A DNA stretch of 6,772 nucleotides, taken from assembly GCA_023145535.1 (NCBI GenBank), contig JAGLDQ010000129.1, positions 1 to 6,772 on the forward strand, given 5' to 3'. Below are positions 1-6,408 of the stretch, piece by piece. Both the position numbers and the translations under genes were made by a program. The notes under the pieces were generated by a model. The model searched no databases and was not told where the DNA came from. It saw only the letters and a list, made by a program, of their open reading frames with translations. Each line of letters begins with the position of its first letter. Position 1 is the stretch's first letter. This stretch comes from Cocleimonas sp. (GTDB lineage Bacteria; Pseudomonadota; Gammaproteobacteria; Thiotrichales; Thiotrichaceae).

Positions 1-297
1 GATGCGAGTATTCCCCATATGGTCTTTGAGGGAAATCATCCCAGTAACACCCTCCTGATCAATCAAATATCACCTCACTCACTGGGCATGTTGCTTGCCT
101 TGTATGAACATAAGATTTTTGTACAAGGCATTATCTGGAATCTAAACTCATTTGATCAATGGGGCGTTGAGCTGGGAAAACAGCTGGCTAAACGGATACT
201 AAATGATATTCATCAGCCATGTCATGCGACCTCACATGATTCATCAACGAATGCCTTAATTAATTATTATCATCGTATGGTGGGTTATGGGTCATAG
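1..297 (+). CDS. pgi: Glucose-6-phosphate isomerase, C-terminal part (5' end outside window)
   Basis: This is the last 98 codons of phosphoglucose isomerase, the cytosolic enzyme that interconverts glucose 6-phosphate and fructose 6-phosphate in glycolysis and gluconeogenesis. The reading frame is open from base 1 and ends with TAG at 295-297. Recognisable family segments are VFEGNHPSN near the start, then LYEHKIFVQG, then the C-terminal PGI signature FDQWGVELGKQLA. The lysine of that signature (codon 178-180) is the conserved active-site-region lysine of the family. The SHDSSTNALI tail also matches E. coli Pgi, which ends shortly afterwards, so the C-terminus looks complete. The next gene is 412 bases away on the same strand, so co-transcription with it is doubtful. 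Identity is very secure; the N-terminal sugar-isomerase domain cannot be judged here. Confidence 0.97.
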   Translation, partial: DASIPHMVFEGNHPSNTLLINQISPHSLGMLLALYEHKIFVQGIIWNLNSFDQWGVELGKQLAKRILNDIHQPCHATSHDSSTNALINYYHRMVGYGS

Positions 298-377
298 CCT
301 GTAGCTAGGCATAAATATCCATACCAAACGCCACTTTGTTAATCAATAATCCAATCACCTGCATTTTTTCAGATTTT

Positions 378-415
378 GAAAAGCATTGATTTGCACAAAA
401 CAACTTTTCTTTTTT
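378..415 (+). terminator. Candidate intrinsic terminator downstream of pgi
   Basis: GAAAAG at 378-383 pairs with CTTTTC at 404-409, and a run of six T follows at 410-415. The 20-base loop can add short AT pairings (TTG 386-388 with CAA 401-403). The stem has only two GC pairs, so it would be weak. Position 80 to 115 bases after the pgi stop is plausible. I found no better terminator between pgi and rng. Confidence 0.35.
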
Positions 416-597
416 AGCGTGTTCATGACGATGTTTTTATTGGTTTTTGCATTTACCCCTGACTTTATTCAGTTATTACTATCACAATAAGGACAGTAAA
501 TTTCTTGAGAATAGGGCATAAAATCAAATGATATAGAAAACTACAGATTCAACCCAATTACCAACTAATTAACAGTCACCTCAGCGCAACGCCTAAT

Positions 598-626
598 TTG
601 ATCAGCTTTTAAGCGTCTTCTAGCAT
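598..626 (+). promoter_or_regulatory. Candidate sigma70 promoter 1 for rng
   Basis: TTGATC at 598-603 (4 of 6 matches to TTGACA) lies 17 bases before TAGCAT at 621-626 (4 of 6 matches to TATAAT). Transcription would start near 633 and give an untranslated leader of roughly 77 bases before rng. The spacing is ideal but the hexamers are moderate, and chance matches are common in DNA this AT-rich. Confidence 0.3.
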
Positions 627-645
627 AACTAGTGTTCCATAAAAA

Positions 646-675
646 TTGATTATCATGTAGGTTACACACTCTAAT
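646..675 (+). promoter_or_regulatory. Candidate sigma70 promoter 2 for rng
   Basis: TTGATT at 646-651 is followed after 18 bases by TCTAAT at 670-675, which matches the -10 consensus at 5 of 6 positions. The start site would be near 682 and the leader under 30 bases, just enough to hold the ribosome binding site at 695-700. It has a better -10 than candidate 1 but less ideal spacing. The two are alternatives, or a tandem pair. Confidence 0.33.
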
Positions 676-709
676 TCCTATCTTAGATTAACAAAAAGAG
701 AATTGATAA

Positions 710-2197
710 ATGAGCGCTGAAATACTAATGAATGTAACGCCGCAAGAATCCCGTGTAGCGCTGTTGGAAAATGGCGTTTTACAAGAGATTCTTATTGAGC
801 GGACGCATAGTGAAAGTATTGTTGGCAATATTTATAAGGGTAAAGTGTCTCGTGTATTGCCGGGTATGGATGCAGCCTTTATTGATATAGGCATGCCTAA
901 ATCTGCTTTCTTGCATGCCTCTGATCTTAACTTTCCTAAAGATTTATTCAAAGGTGATCCTGTTAATGAGAGTGATAGCTTCCAACCACCTCCAATCTCC
1001 AAACTTCTCTATCAAGGTAAACAGGTATTAGTACAGGTGATAAAAGATCCTATTGGAACTAAAGGGGCGCGCCTCACCACTAATGTCACGATTCCCTCAC
1101 GCTATGTGGTATTAACCCCCAATGCAAAAACAATCGGTGTTTCCAGTCGAATAGAAGTTGGAGCAGAGAGAACACGCTTAAAAAAACTAGTTCATAAAAC
1201 CAATGAAAAAAATGATGCGAGCCACGGCTACATTATTCGCACAGCGGCTGAGGGAATTTCTGAAGAACTCTTGCAAAAGGATATAGATTTCTTAAATAAA
1301 CTTTGGCTCAGTATTGGCGAGATGGCGGAAACTGCGCCCAAAGGTTCGCTTGTTTACTCTAATTTACCCTTAGTTAAGCGCATTTTACGTGATGTGCTTA
1401 GCGAAGAAATAACCAGCGTCAGAGTTGACTCACGTGAAACAGCCGCTAAAATTACCGAATTTTGTGAGAAATATGTCACAGAATTAGTAGGTTTTGTCTC
1501 GCATTATCCTGGAGAACGCCCTATTTTTGATCTTTACGGTGTTGAAGATGAGATTCAAAAAGCGCTAAAAAGACAGGTACAATTAAAGTCAGGTGGTTAT
1601 TTAATTATTGACCAAACAGAAGCAATGACAACGATTGATGTCAATACTGGTAGTTTTGTGGGTCATCGTAACCTTGAAGAAACTATTTTTAAAACCAATC
1701 TAGAAGCAGCACAAGCAATTGCACGTCAACTACGCTTACGTAATTTAGGGGGTATGATTATTCTTGATTTCATTGATATGAAAGATGAAGAGCATAAAAC
1801 GTTAGTACTGGCGGCGTTAGAAAAAGCATTAGCAAAAGACTATACAAAAACAAATGTGACCACCGTATCTTCACTAGGATTAGTGGAAATGACCCGCAAA
1901 CGCACGAGTGAAAGTCTGGAGCATATACTTTGTGAGTCTTGTCCTACTTGTCATGGACGCGGTTATATAAAAACAGCCACCACGGTTTGCTATGAGATTT
2001 TCCGTGAAATTTTACGCGAGTCTCGCCAATTTGATGCTAAAGAATTTCTGGTACTCGCCGCGCAAGATGTCGTCGATTTATTTCTCGATGAAGAATCAGA
2101 GAGCATTGCAGAATTACAAGAGTTCATTGATTTACCGATTCGTTTTCAGGTCGAAAATTTATACACGCAAGAACAGTTTGATGTTGTTTTACTCTAA
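710..2197 (+). CDS. rng: Ribonuclease G
   Basis: RNase G is a single-strand endoribonuclease of the RNase E/G family. In E. coli it trims the 5' end of 16S rRNA and helps degrade some mRNAs. The 495 residues fit the short RNase G form (489 in E. coli) and lack the long C-terminal scaffold of RNase E. The N-terminus MSAEILMNVTP leads into an S1 RNA-binding domain (about residues 36-125, with GNIYKGKVSRVLPGM at 39-53 and GTKGARLTT at 116-124). The catalytic DNase I-like region carries the metal-binding aspartates D310 in TTIDVNTG and D353 in ILDFIDM. The zinc-link cysteines are C411 and C414 in CPTCHGRG. The C-terminus EQFDVVLL closely matches the E. coli ending. ATG 710 is preceded by AAAGAG at 695-700, nine bases away. 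The nit gene follows after 36 bases and is probably co-transcribed. Confidence 0.98.
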   Translation: MSAEILMNVTPQESRVALLENGVLQEILIERTHSESIVGNIYKGKVSRVLPGMDAAFIDIGMPKSAFLHASDLNFPKDLFKGDPVNESDSFQPPPISKLLYQGKQVLVQVIKDPIGTKGARLTTNVTIPSRYVVLTPNAKTIGVSSRIEVGAERTRLKKLVHKTNEKNDASHGYIIRTAAEGISEELLQKDIDFLNKLWLSIGEMAETAPKGSLVYSNLPLVKRILRDVLSEEITSVRVDSRETAAKITEFCEKYVTELVGFVSHYPGERPIFDLYGVEDEIQKALKRQVQLKSGGYLIIDQTEAMTTIDVNTGSFVGHRNLEETIFKTNLEAAQAIARQLRLRNLGGMIILDFIDMKDEEHKTLVLAALEKALAKDYTKTNVTTVSSLGLVEMTRKRTSESLEHILCESCPTCHGRGYIKTATTVCYEIFREILRESRQFDAKEFLVLAAQDVVDLFLDEESESIAELQEFIDLPIRFQVENLYTQEQFDVVLL

Positions 2198-2222
2198 CGA
2201 CATCAAACCGTAACCATAAGCT

Positions 2223-2228
2223 AGGAAG
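2223..2228 (+). promoter_or_regulatory. Ribosome binding site that fixes the TTG start of the amidase gene
   Basis: AGGAAG at 2223-2228 lies five bases before TTG at 2234. The first in-frame ATG is codon 13, inside the conserved first beta strand (AAIQM), and has no Shine-Dalgarno sequence. The TTG is therefore the likely start. Confidence 0.75.
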
Positions 2229-2233
2229 AAAAA

Positions 2234-3052
2234 TTGAAGAAAAAATTATCAAAAATAGCTGCCATTCAAATGGCATCAGGCCCAGTAGTACAAGGTAATT
2301 TAATGCAAGCCGCAACACTAATCAAAAAAGCATCAGCAAAAGGTGCTGACATGGTGGTATTACCTGAAAGTTTTGCCATTATGGGACAAAACGAAGAACA
2401 ACGTGTTGAAATTGCTGAAGATGAAGGACAGGGGCTTATTCAAAATACCCTGAGTGAATTAGCCGCTAATTTGGGGATCTGGATTGTTTCTGGCACCATT
2501 CCGCTAAAAACAGATAATCCTAAAAAATCAACCGCCTCCTCCATTATGATTGATAATAAAGGCAAACAAGTCGCGCGCTATGACAAGATCCACTTATTTG
2601 ATGTTGTGTTAGATAATAATGAAATCTATGATGAAAGCGCTACCACCGTTCCTGGCTCTGATGTTGTTGTCGTAGACACCCCCTTTGGCAAAATTGGGAT
2701 GACCGTTTGCTATGATTTACGCTTTCCAAAACTATACCGTAAATTAGTCGAGCAAGGTGCTGAGATCTTATTAGTTCCCTCTGCCTTTACCGAACTCACC
2801 GGTAAAGCACATTGGGAGCCATTACTACGCGCCCGCGCCATTGAAAATCTTAGTTATGTGATAGCCCCTGCACAAGGTGGCTATCATGTTAATGGTAAAA
2901 CAACGCATGGTAATAGCATGATGATTGATTTCTGGGGGAAAATCTGTGACCGCTCCAGCAAAGGCGCTAATATTATTATGGTGGAGATCGACTTAGAAGC
3001 ACAACGCCGAATACGTAATAACTTTCCTGTTTTGGAACATCGAAAATTGTAA
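2234..3052 (+). CDS. Nitrilase-superfamily amidase, Nit1/YbeM type (probable deaminated-glutathione amidase)
   Basis: This is a 272-residue cytosolic carbon-nitrogen hydrolase. The superfamily's Glu-Lys-Cys triad is visible: E45 in VVLPESF, K118 in RYDKIHLFDV and C159 in GMTVCYDLRFPKLYR. The DLRFP sequence after the cysteine and the LFDV sequence after the lysine are typical of the Nit1 branch. Characterised members (mammalian Nit1, E. coli YbeM) hydrolyse deaminated glutathione, a side product of transaminases, so this is a metabolite-repair role. That substrate is inferred from the family, not shown here; a related omega-amidase (Nit2-like) is possible but less likely. Length is full for the family. 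The start is TTG, supported by AGGAAG five bases upstream. It lies 36 bases after rng, and homologues sit close to rng in the rng-yhdP-nit-tldD cluster of Pseudomonas. The next gene is convergent. Confidence 0.9.
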   Translation: MKKKLSKIAAIQMASGPVVQGNLMQAATLIKKASAKGADMVVLPESFAIMGQNEEQRVEIAEDEGQGLIQNTLSELAANLGIWIVSGTIPLKTDNPKKSTASSIMIDNKGKQVARYDKIHLFDVVLDNNEIYDESATTVPGSDVVVVDTPFGKIGMTVCYDLRFPKLYRKLVEQGAEILLVPSAFTELTGKAHWEPLLRARAIENLSYVIAPAQGGYHVNGKTTHGNSMMIDFWGKICDRSSKGANIIMVEIDLEAQRRIRNNFPVLEHRKL

Positions 3053-3170
3053 AACAGAATAATCTTGTATTGATTGATTCGCTGGAAACTCAGAATGAAC
3101 TGATTTCAAACAGTAGGACAGAGAATTATCAGCCGTCTATCCTGAGGAACAAACGCATTGCAACTATTTT

Positions 3171-3199
3171 ATGCAGAGGATTATTCCCATCCTCTGCGT
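3171..3199. repeat. Strong inverted repeat between convergent genes, possible transcript-end hairpin
   Basis: GCAGAGGAT at 3173-3181 and ATCCTCTGC at 3189-3197 form a perfect 9-bp stem with the 7-base loop TATTCCC. A G-T wobble (3172/3198) and an A-T pair (3171/3199) extend it to 11 pairs. It is the best stem I see in the window. It lies 119 bases after the nit stop and just past the yggT stop on the other strand. No T run follows on either strand, so it does not meet intrinsic-terminator rules. It could protect mRNA 3' ends or work with a termination factor; that role is inference. Confidence 0.6.
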
Positions 3200-3210
3200 G
3201 AAAACAAAGC

Positions 3211-3228
3211 AAAAAACCTAAAGGCTTT
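3211..3228 (-). terminator. Compact intrinsic terminator overlapping the yggT stop codon
   Basis: Read on the - strand, the sequence is AAAGCC-TTTA-GGTTTTTT. It gives a six-pair stem (three A-T, one G-T wobble, two C-G), a four-base loop and a run of six T. The TAG stop of yggT (3220-3218) is inside the loop and stem, so the signal uses the last codons of the gene. The stem is short and weak, but the shape and position fit the end of the yggS-proC-yggT operon. Confidence 0.5.
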
Positions 3229-3760
3229 CAATAATAATCAGCAAGATATTAAGCAGTAAAATAGCCACCATTGGCGATAAATCCATCGCCCCAATATTGG
3301 GTACAACGCGTCTAATCGGGCGTAAAAGTGGATCTGTTAAACTCTGAATTAACGGCGCAACAGGGTTTCCATGCGCGCTTCCTACCCAGCTCATGACGGC
3401 TTGCACTATCAAAGAGATAATATAAACCCAGATCACTACTTTGATTAAATCAACCACCGAATAGACGAGCGCACCAATGACACTAAAATCACCAAACCCT
3501 ATCAGTAAGAGTAGAATTGTTTTAATGACCGTTAAGCCAAGTGCTAAAACAACGGCTGCCGTATCTATTTTACCGATGGAGGGAATAAAGCGTCGCATCG
3601 GCACTAACACAGGATTGGTCACTTTAACTAAAAACTGCGACAATGGATTATAAAAATTTGCACCAGCATAGCCTAATAACATTCGCAGCACTACGGCACC
3701 GATATAAAGAGAGAATAGTGATTCAATCAGGAATGCGCCGATTTGTTGTAATACGTTCAA
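3218..3760 (-). CDS. yggT: YggT family integral membrane protein
   Basis: This is a 180-residue, strongly hydrophobic inner-membrane protein of the YggT family, with no established biochemical activity. It has two YGGT units. The repeated pattern is an asparagine-proline, then a proline-rich basic turn, an IG pair and an acidic residue: NPVLVPMRRFIPSIGKID at 49-66 and DPLLRPIRRVVPNIGAMD at 143-160. Each is flanked by membrane segments at about 5-30, 67-90, 93-125 and 160-178. The length is typical of the two-unit form. The start is TTG (3760-3758), with GAGG at 3772-3769, eight bases upstream, directly after the proC stop. No in-frame ATG precedes M27, which lies within the first membrane segment. 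It is the last gene of the yggS-proC-yggT operon, 12 bases after proC; this linkage is widespread in gammaproteobacteria. YggT has been linked to osmotic tolerance, but the mechanism is unclear. Confidence 0.93.
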   Translation of the reverse strand: MNVLQQIGAFLIESLFSLYIGAVVLRMLLGYAGANFYNPLSQFLVKVTNPVLVPMRRFIPSIGKIDTAAVVLALGLTVIKTILLLLIGFGDFSVIGALVYSVVDLIKVVIWVYIISLIVQAVMSWVGSAHGNPVAPLIQSLTDPLLRPIRRVVPNIGAMDLSPMVAILLLNILLIIIESL

Positions 3761-3768
3761 GTTTAAAA

Positions 3769-3772
3769 CCTC
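3769..3772 (-). promoter_or_regulatory. Ribosome binding site supporting the TTG start of yggT
   Basis: On the - strand the proC stop TAA is followed directly by GAGG. With the last two stop-codon bases this makes AAGAGG, and TTG comes eight bases after it. The site lies where ribosomes finish proC, so the two genes may be translationally coupled. Confidence 0.65.
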
Positions 3773-4585
3773 TTATTTACTTAATTCTTCCGATCGTTTA
3801 GCGGCGGCACTCATGGCAGTATCAAATAACTCCACTAAACCACCTTGCATTAACTCTTGTATTGCAACTTCTGTCGTCCCCCCTTTTGATGTGACTTTTT
3901 TACGTAGTTCTGCGGGTACATCAGGGCTTTCTAACGCTAGTTTTGCTGCACCAAAAGCCGTTTGTGATACTAATAATTGTGCATCACTTTGCGATAAACC
4001 CAATTTCTCTGCCGCTATTTGCATCGCTTCCATCACTAAGAAATAATAGGCAGGGCCACTCCCTGATACCGCCGTTACCGCATTGAGTTTTTCCTCCTCA
4101 TCAAACCAAAGGGTACTACCCACCGCTCTTAAAATAGTTTCTGCCAAATTATGCTGCTCTTCTGACACCAATTCATTAGCATATAACCCTGTAATTCCTG
4201 CTTGCACTAAAGCGGGAGTATTTGGCATACAACGCACGACTGGCACGCCCAGCCCACCACCTAACCATGCTGATAAATTCGCTTCCGTAATACCGGCGGC
4301 AATAGAGATAACCAAGGGCTGCATTTGTTGAACAGCATCCTGTAATGGCTCACACACTTGTTGCATTAGCTGTGGTTTGACCGCGAGAATAATCGCATCG
4401 GTATTTTTAATCGCCTGTAGATTATCACAGCTAGTAATCACTTCTGGCCAGTTATTACGGACTACTTCAAGTTGCGCCTCAACAGGATCAGTCACACAAA
4501 TAGCGATGGATGCTTCATCTTTAAATAACCCAGAAATCAAGCTTTGCGCCATATTTCCTGCGCCTATAAATGTTATTTTTTTCAT
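3773..4585 (-). CDS. proC: Pyrroline-5-carboxylate reductase
   Basis: ProC catalyses the last step of proline biosynthesis, the NAD(P)H-dependent reduction of 1-pyrroline-5-carboxylate to proline in the cytosol. The 270 residues match the E. coli length of 269. The N-terminal Rossmann fold begins FIGAGNMAQSLISGL (6-20) with the GxGxxxxxxxG nucleotide loop. Family segments follow: AVKPQ (68-72), RCMPNTPALV (118-127), AVSGSGPAYYF (172-182) and the C-terminal signature SKGGTTEVAI (233-242) of the substrate-binding dimer domain. The start ATG (4585-4583) overlaps the yggS stop as ATGA, so translation is probably coupled. A purine-rich GAGAGAGA stretch lies just upstream inside yggS. No part of the enzyme is missing. 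Confidence 0.98.
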   Translation of the reverse strand: MKKITFIGAGNMAQSLISGLFKDEASIAICVTDPVEAQLEVVRNNWPEVITSCDNLQAIKNTDAIILAVKPQLMQQVCEPLQDAVQQMQPLVISIAAGITEANLSAWLGGGLGVPVVRCMPNTPALVQAGITGLYANELVSEEQHNLAETILRAVGSTLWFDEEEKLNAVTAVSGSGPAYYFLVMEAMQIAAEKLGLSQSDAQLLVSQTAFGAAKLALESPDVPAELRKKVTSKGGTTEVAIQELMQGGLVELFDTAMSAAAKRSEELSK

Positions 4586-5274
4586 TTTATCTCTCTCTGT
4601 CCAAATATTGCCGTGCCAATACGCACAATGGTTGCACCTTCTGCAATCGCGGCGGGCATATCTGTGCTCATTCCCATTGATAACGTGTCGAGTTGTGTCA
4701 TACCTTTCTTAATCAAATCTTCTTGCAAGCCGCGAAGCTTAACAAAAATTTCACGCTGTTTGTTAAAATCTGTTTCCGTTTTTGGAATGGCCATTAAACC
4801 ACGTAGTTTAATATTAGGCAGCAGGGCGACTTCTTTAGCTAATGCAAAGACCTCATGCGGCAATACGCCTGATTTACTCGCTTCTGCACTAATATTGACC
4901 TGTAAACAGAGTGATAAGGGGGGTAAATCATCAGGACGCTGATCACTTAATCGCTTAGCAATTTTCAATCGATCCACCGTATGAACCCAATCTGCAACCG
5001 CCGCAATAGGACGTGTTTTATTCGATTGCAAGGGGCCAATAAAATGCCACTCAATCGCTAAATCACTTAACTGCTTCGCTTTTTCCAACATTTCTTGCGC
5101 GTAATTTTCACCAAATGCGGTTTGCCCACAAGCAAATGCTTCACGTATTACACTCGCTTCATGACGCTTACTAACTGCTAATAATTGCACACTATTTTGT
5201 TCGCGCTGATAGCGCTCAGACACGCTTAAAATATCATCACCGACTATCTGGAGCTTATCACGTAGGTCTTTCAT
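4582..5274 (-). CDS. yggS: YggS/PROSC family pyridoxal-phosphate homeostasis protein
   Basis: This is a 230-residue single-domain TIM-barrel protein that binds pyridoxal 5'-phosphate without a known enzyme activity. In E. coli, loss of YggS disturbs vitamin B6 pools and amino-acid metabolism. The PLP lysine is K36 in LLAVSKRHEA, the same position as in E. coli. Other family segments are FGENY (54-58), WHFIGPLQSNK (76-86), QVNISAEASKSG (125-136), LRGLMAIP (157-164), LSMGMSTDMPAAI (198-210) and the phosphate-contacting VRIGTAIFG (217-225). The ATG at 5274-5272 has AGGG (5286-5283) eight bases upstream. It is the first gene of the operon with proC (ATGA overlap) and yggT, and it diverges from pilT across 48 bases, the same order as in Pseudomonas. 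Confidence 0.97.
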   Translation of the reverse strand: MKDLRDKLQIVGDDILSVSERYQREQNSVQLLAVSKRHEASVIREAFACGQTAFGENYAQEMLEKAKQLSDLAIEWHFIGPLQSNKTRPIAAVADWVHTVDRLKIAKRLSDQRPDDLPPLSLCLQVNISAEASKSGVLPHEVFALAKEVALLPNIKLRGLMAIPKTETDFNKQREIFVKLRGLQEDLIKKGMTQLDTLSMGMSTDMPAAIAEGATIVRIGTAIFGQREIK

Positions 5275-5322
5275 CTATGATACCCTGATTCAATAACACT
5301 AATAAAAATAAGAAACCTCACT
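5275..5322. promoter_or_regulatory. Divergent spacer between yggS and pilT
   Basis: These 48 bases must serve both directions unless promoter elements extend into the coding regions. Visible parts are the yggS ribosome binding site (AGGG, - strand, 5286-5283) and a weak AAGAAA (5310-5315) seven bases before the pilT ATG. The stretch is AT-rich with several TAATAA-like words. I could not find a well-spaced -35/-10 pair for either gene, nor a sigma54-type GG-N10-GC site. Confidence 0.4.
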
Positions 5323-6357
5323 ATGGACATTACCCAGTTACTTGCCTTTTCGGTAAAAAATAACGCCTCAGATCTACATCTTTCCGCAGGTCAATCGCCT
5401 ATTATACGTGTAGATGGTGATATGCGTCGGGTAAATTTGCCTGTACTGGAACATAAAGAAGTACACAGCATGGTGTACGACATTATGAATGACAAACAAC
5501 GTAAAGCGTATGAAGAAAAGTGGGAAACTGACTTTTCTTTTGAAATCCCTGGAGTGGCTCGTTTTCGTGTAAATGCCTTTAATCAAAACCGAGGCGCCGC
5601 CGCTGTATTTCGTACTATTCCTAGCGATATTTTATCGCTGGAAGATTTAAATGCGCCCTCTATTTTCAAAAAAATAGCAGATAAACCACGCGGCTTAGTC
5701 TTGGTAACAGGGCCAACAGGCTCAGGCAAATCCACCACCCTAGCGGCGATGGTTGATTATAAAAATAAAAATGAATACGGTCATATTTTAACCATAGAAG
5801 ATCCGATTGAATTTGTACATGAAAGCAAAAAATGCCTGATTAACCAACGTGAAGTACACCGTGATACACAAGGTTTTGATGAAGCCTTACGCTCTGCTTT
5901 GCGTGAAGACCCTGACACTATTTTAGTCGGTGAAATGCGAGATTTAGAAACCATTCGCCTCGCATTAAGTGCCGCAGAAACAGGGCATTTGGTCTTTGGC
6001 ACTTTGCACACCACCAGCGCACCCAAGACGATCGACCGTATTGTTGATGTATTTCCTGCGGCAGAAAAAGACATGGTACGTTCAATGATCTCTTCATCGC
6101 TAGAAGCCATCATTGCACAAACACTGATGAAGAAAATAGGGGGAGGACGGGTAGCAGCCCATGAAATCATGCTGGGGACGGATGCGATTCGCAATATGAT
6201 TAAAGAAAACAAACTAGCACAAATGCGCTCTACACTGCAAACCAGTGCAGGGGAAGGCATGCAAACGATGGATCAAAGCTTGCAAAAACTAATGGCGCAG
6301 GGCTTAGTTTCACGTGAAGTCGCCTTAAAGAAAGCAGCCAATCCTGCATCTTTGTAA
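5323..6357 (+). CDS. pilT: Type IV pilus retraction ATPase PilT
   Basis: PilT is the hexameric cytoplasmic ATPase that drives disassembly of type IV pilus fibres, which powers twitching motility and DNA uptake. The 344 residues match the usual length. The N-terminal PAS-like domain (about 1-110) starts MDITQLLAFSV, with SDLHLSAG at 16-23. The RecA-like domain carries Walker A GPTGSGKST (130-138), the Asp box LTIEDPIEFVHE (156-167), Walker B DPDTILVGEMRD (196-207, catalytic E204) and the His box GHLVFGTLHTT (221-231). The C-terminal AIRNMIKENK (288-297) corresponds to the conserved AIRNLIRE motif needed for retraction in characterised PilT proteins and separates it from PilB-type extension ATPases. 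It diverges from yggS and precedes pilU by 158 bases, as in Pseudomonas. The ribosome binding site is weak (AAGAAA). All catalytic motifs are intact. Confidence 0.98.
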   Translation: MDITQLLAFSVKNNASDLHLSAGQSPIIRVDGDMRRVNLPVLEHKEVHSMVYDIMNDKQRKAYEEKWETDFSFEIPGVARFRVNAFNQNRGAAAVFRTIPSDILSLEDLNAPSIFKKIADKPRGLVLVTGPTGSGKSTTLAAMVDYKNKNEYGHILTIEDPIEFVHESKKCLINQREVHRDTQGFDEALRSALREDPDTILVGEMRDLETIRLALSAAETGHLVFGTLHTTSAPKTIDRIVDVFPAAEKDMVRSMISSSLEAIIAQTLMKKIGGGRVAAHEIMLGTDAIRNMIKENKLAQMRSTLQTSAGEGMQTMDQSLQKLMAQGLVSREVALKKAANPASL

Positions 6358-6408
6358 AGACTTAAACCCTGTATTGCTATCATGCTCTGCACTACCACCC
6401 TTTGAACT

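Larger units (their letters stand above)
298..709. other. AT-rich intergenic spacer between pgi and rng
   Basis: These 412 bases hold no gene I can support. The base composition is clearly more AT-rich than the flanking genes. What can be seen: a weak stem with a T run (378-415) that could end pgi transcription, two sigma70-like promoter candidates (598-626 and 646-675) facing rng, and a small dyad AATTA-CCAAC-TAATT at 556-570. Two short open stretches exist: a 21-codon hydrophobic + strand ORF at 425-490, and an open - strand run from about 436 to 305. Neither has a ribosome binding site or a sequence I recognise. In many gammaproteobacteria maf lies just upstream of rng; no trace of it is visible here. 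Confidence 0.6.

Noticed and set aside
297..310. GCCT-GTAGCT-AGGC inverted repeat at the pgi stop codon
   Set aside because: It has only a four-pair stem and no following T run, so it does not make a terminator.
305..436. Open - strand stretch of about 43 codons ending at a TAG near 305
   Set aside because: The only ATG leaves 19 codons (through IGLLINKVAFGMDIYA), there is no ribosome binding site, and I recognise no protein family.
425..490. A 21-codon hydrophobic + strand ORF starting MTMFLLVFAF in the pgi-rng spacer
   Set aside because: It has no ribosome binding site, is too short to judge, and AT-rich DNA readily gives phenylalanine- and leucine-rich translations.
646..660. TTGATTATCATGTAG as a possible Fur-type iron box
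   Set aside because: It contains only a fragment of the GATAAT/ATTATC palindrome, and rng is not a known iron-regulated gene.
1992..2213. 73-codon + strand ORF overlapping the end of rng
   Set aside because: It is out of frame within conserved rng coding sequence, has no ribosome binding site, and has the composition of a frame-shifted translation.
3027..3057. CTGTTTT / AAAACAG inverted repeat around the nit stop codon
   Set aside because: The loop is 17 bases, the stem is mostly A-T and no T run follows; it is likely chance.
4544..4942. 132-codon + strand ORF opposite yggS and proC
   Set aside because: It lies fully antisense to two intact conserved genes and resembles no known protein; it is a frame shadow.
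5781..6260. 159-codon - strand ORF inside pilT
   Set aside because: It is antisense to the pilT ATPase core, whose motifs are all intact, and is rich in serine and isoleucine as expected of an antisense shadow.
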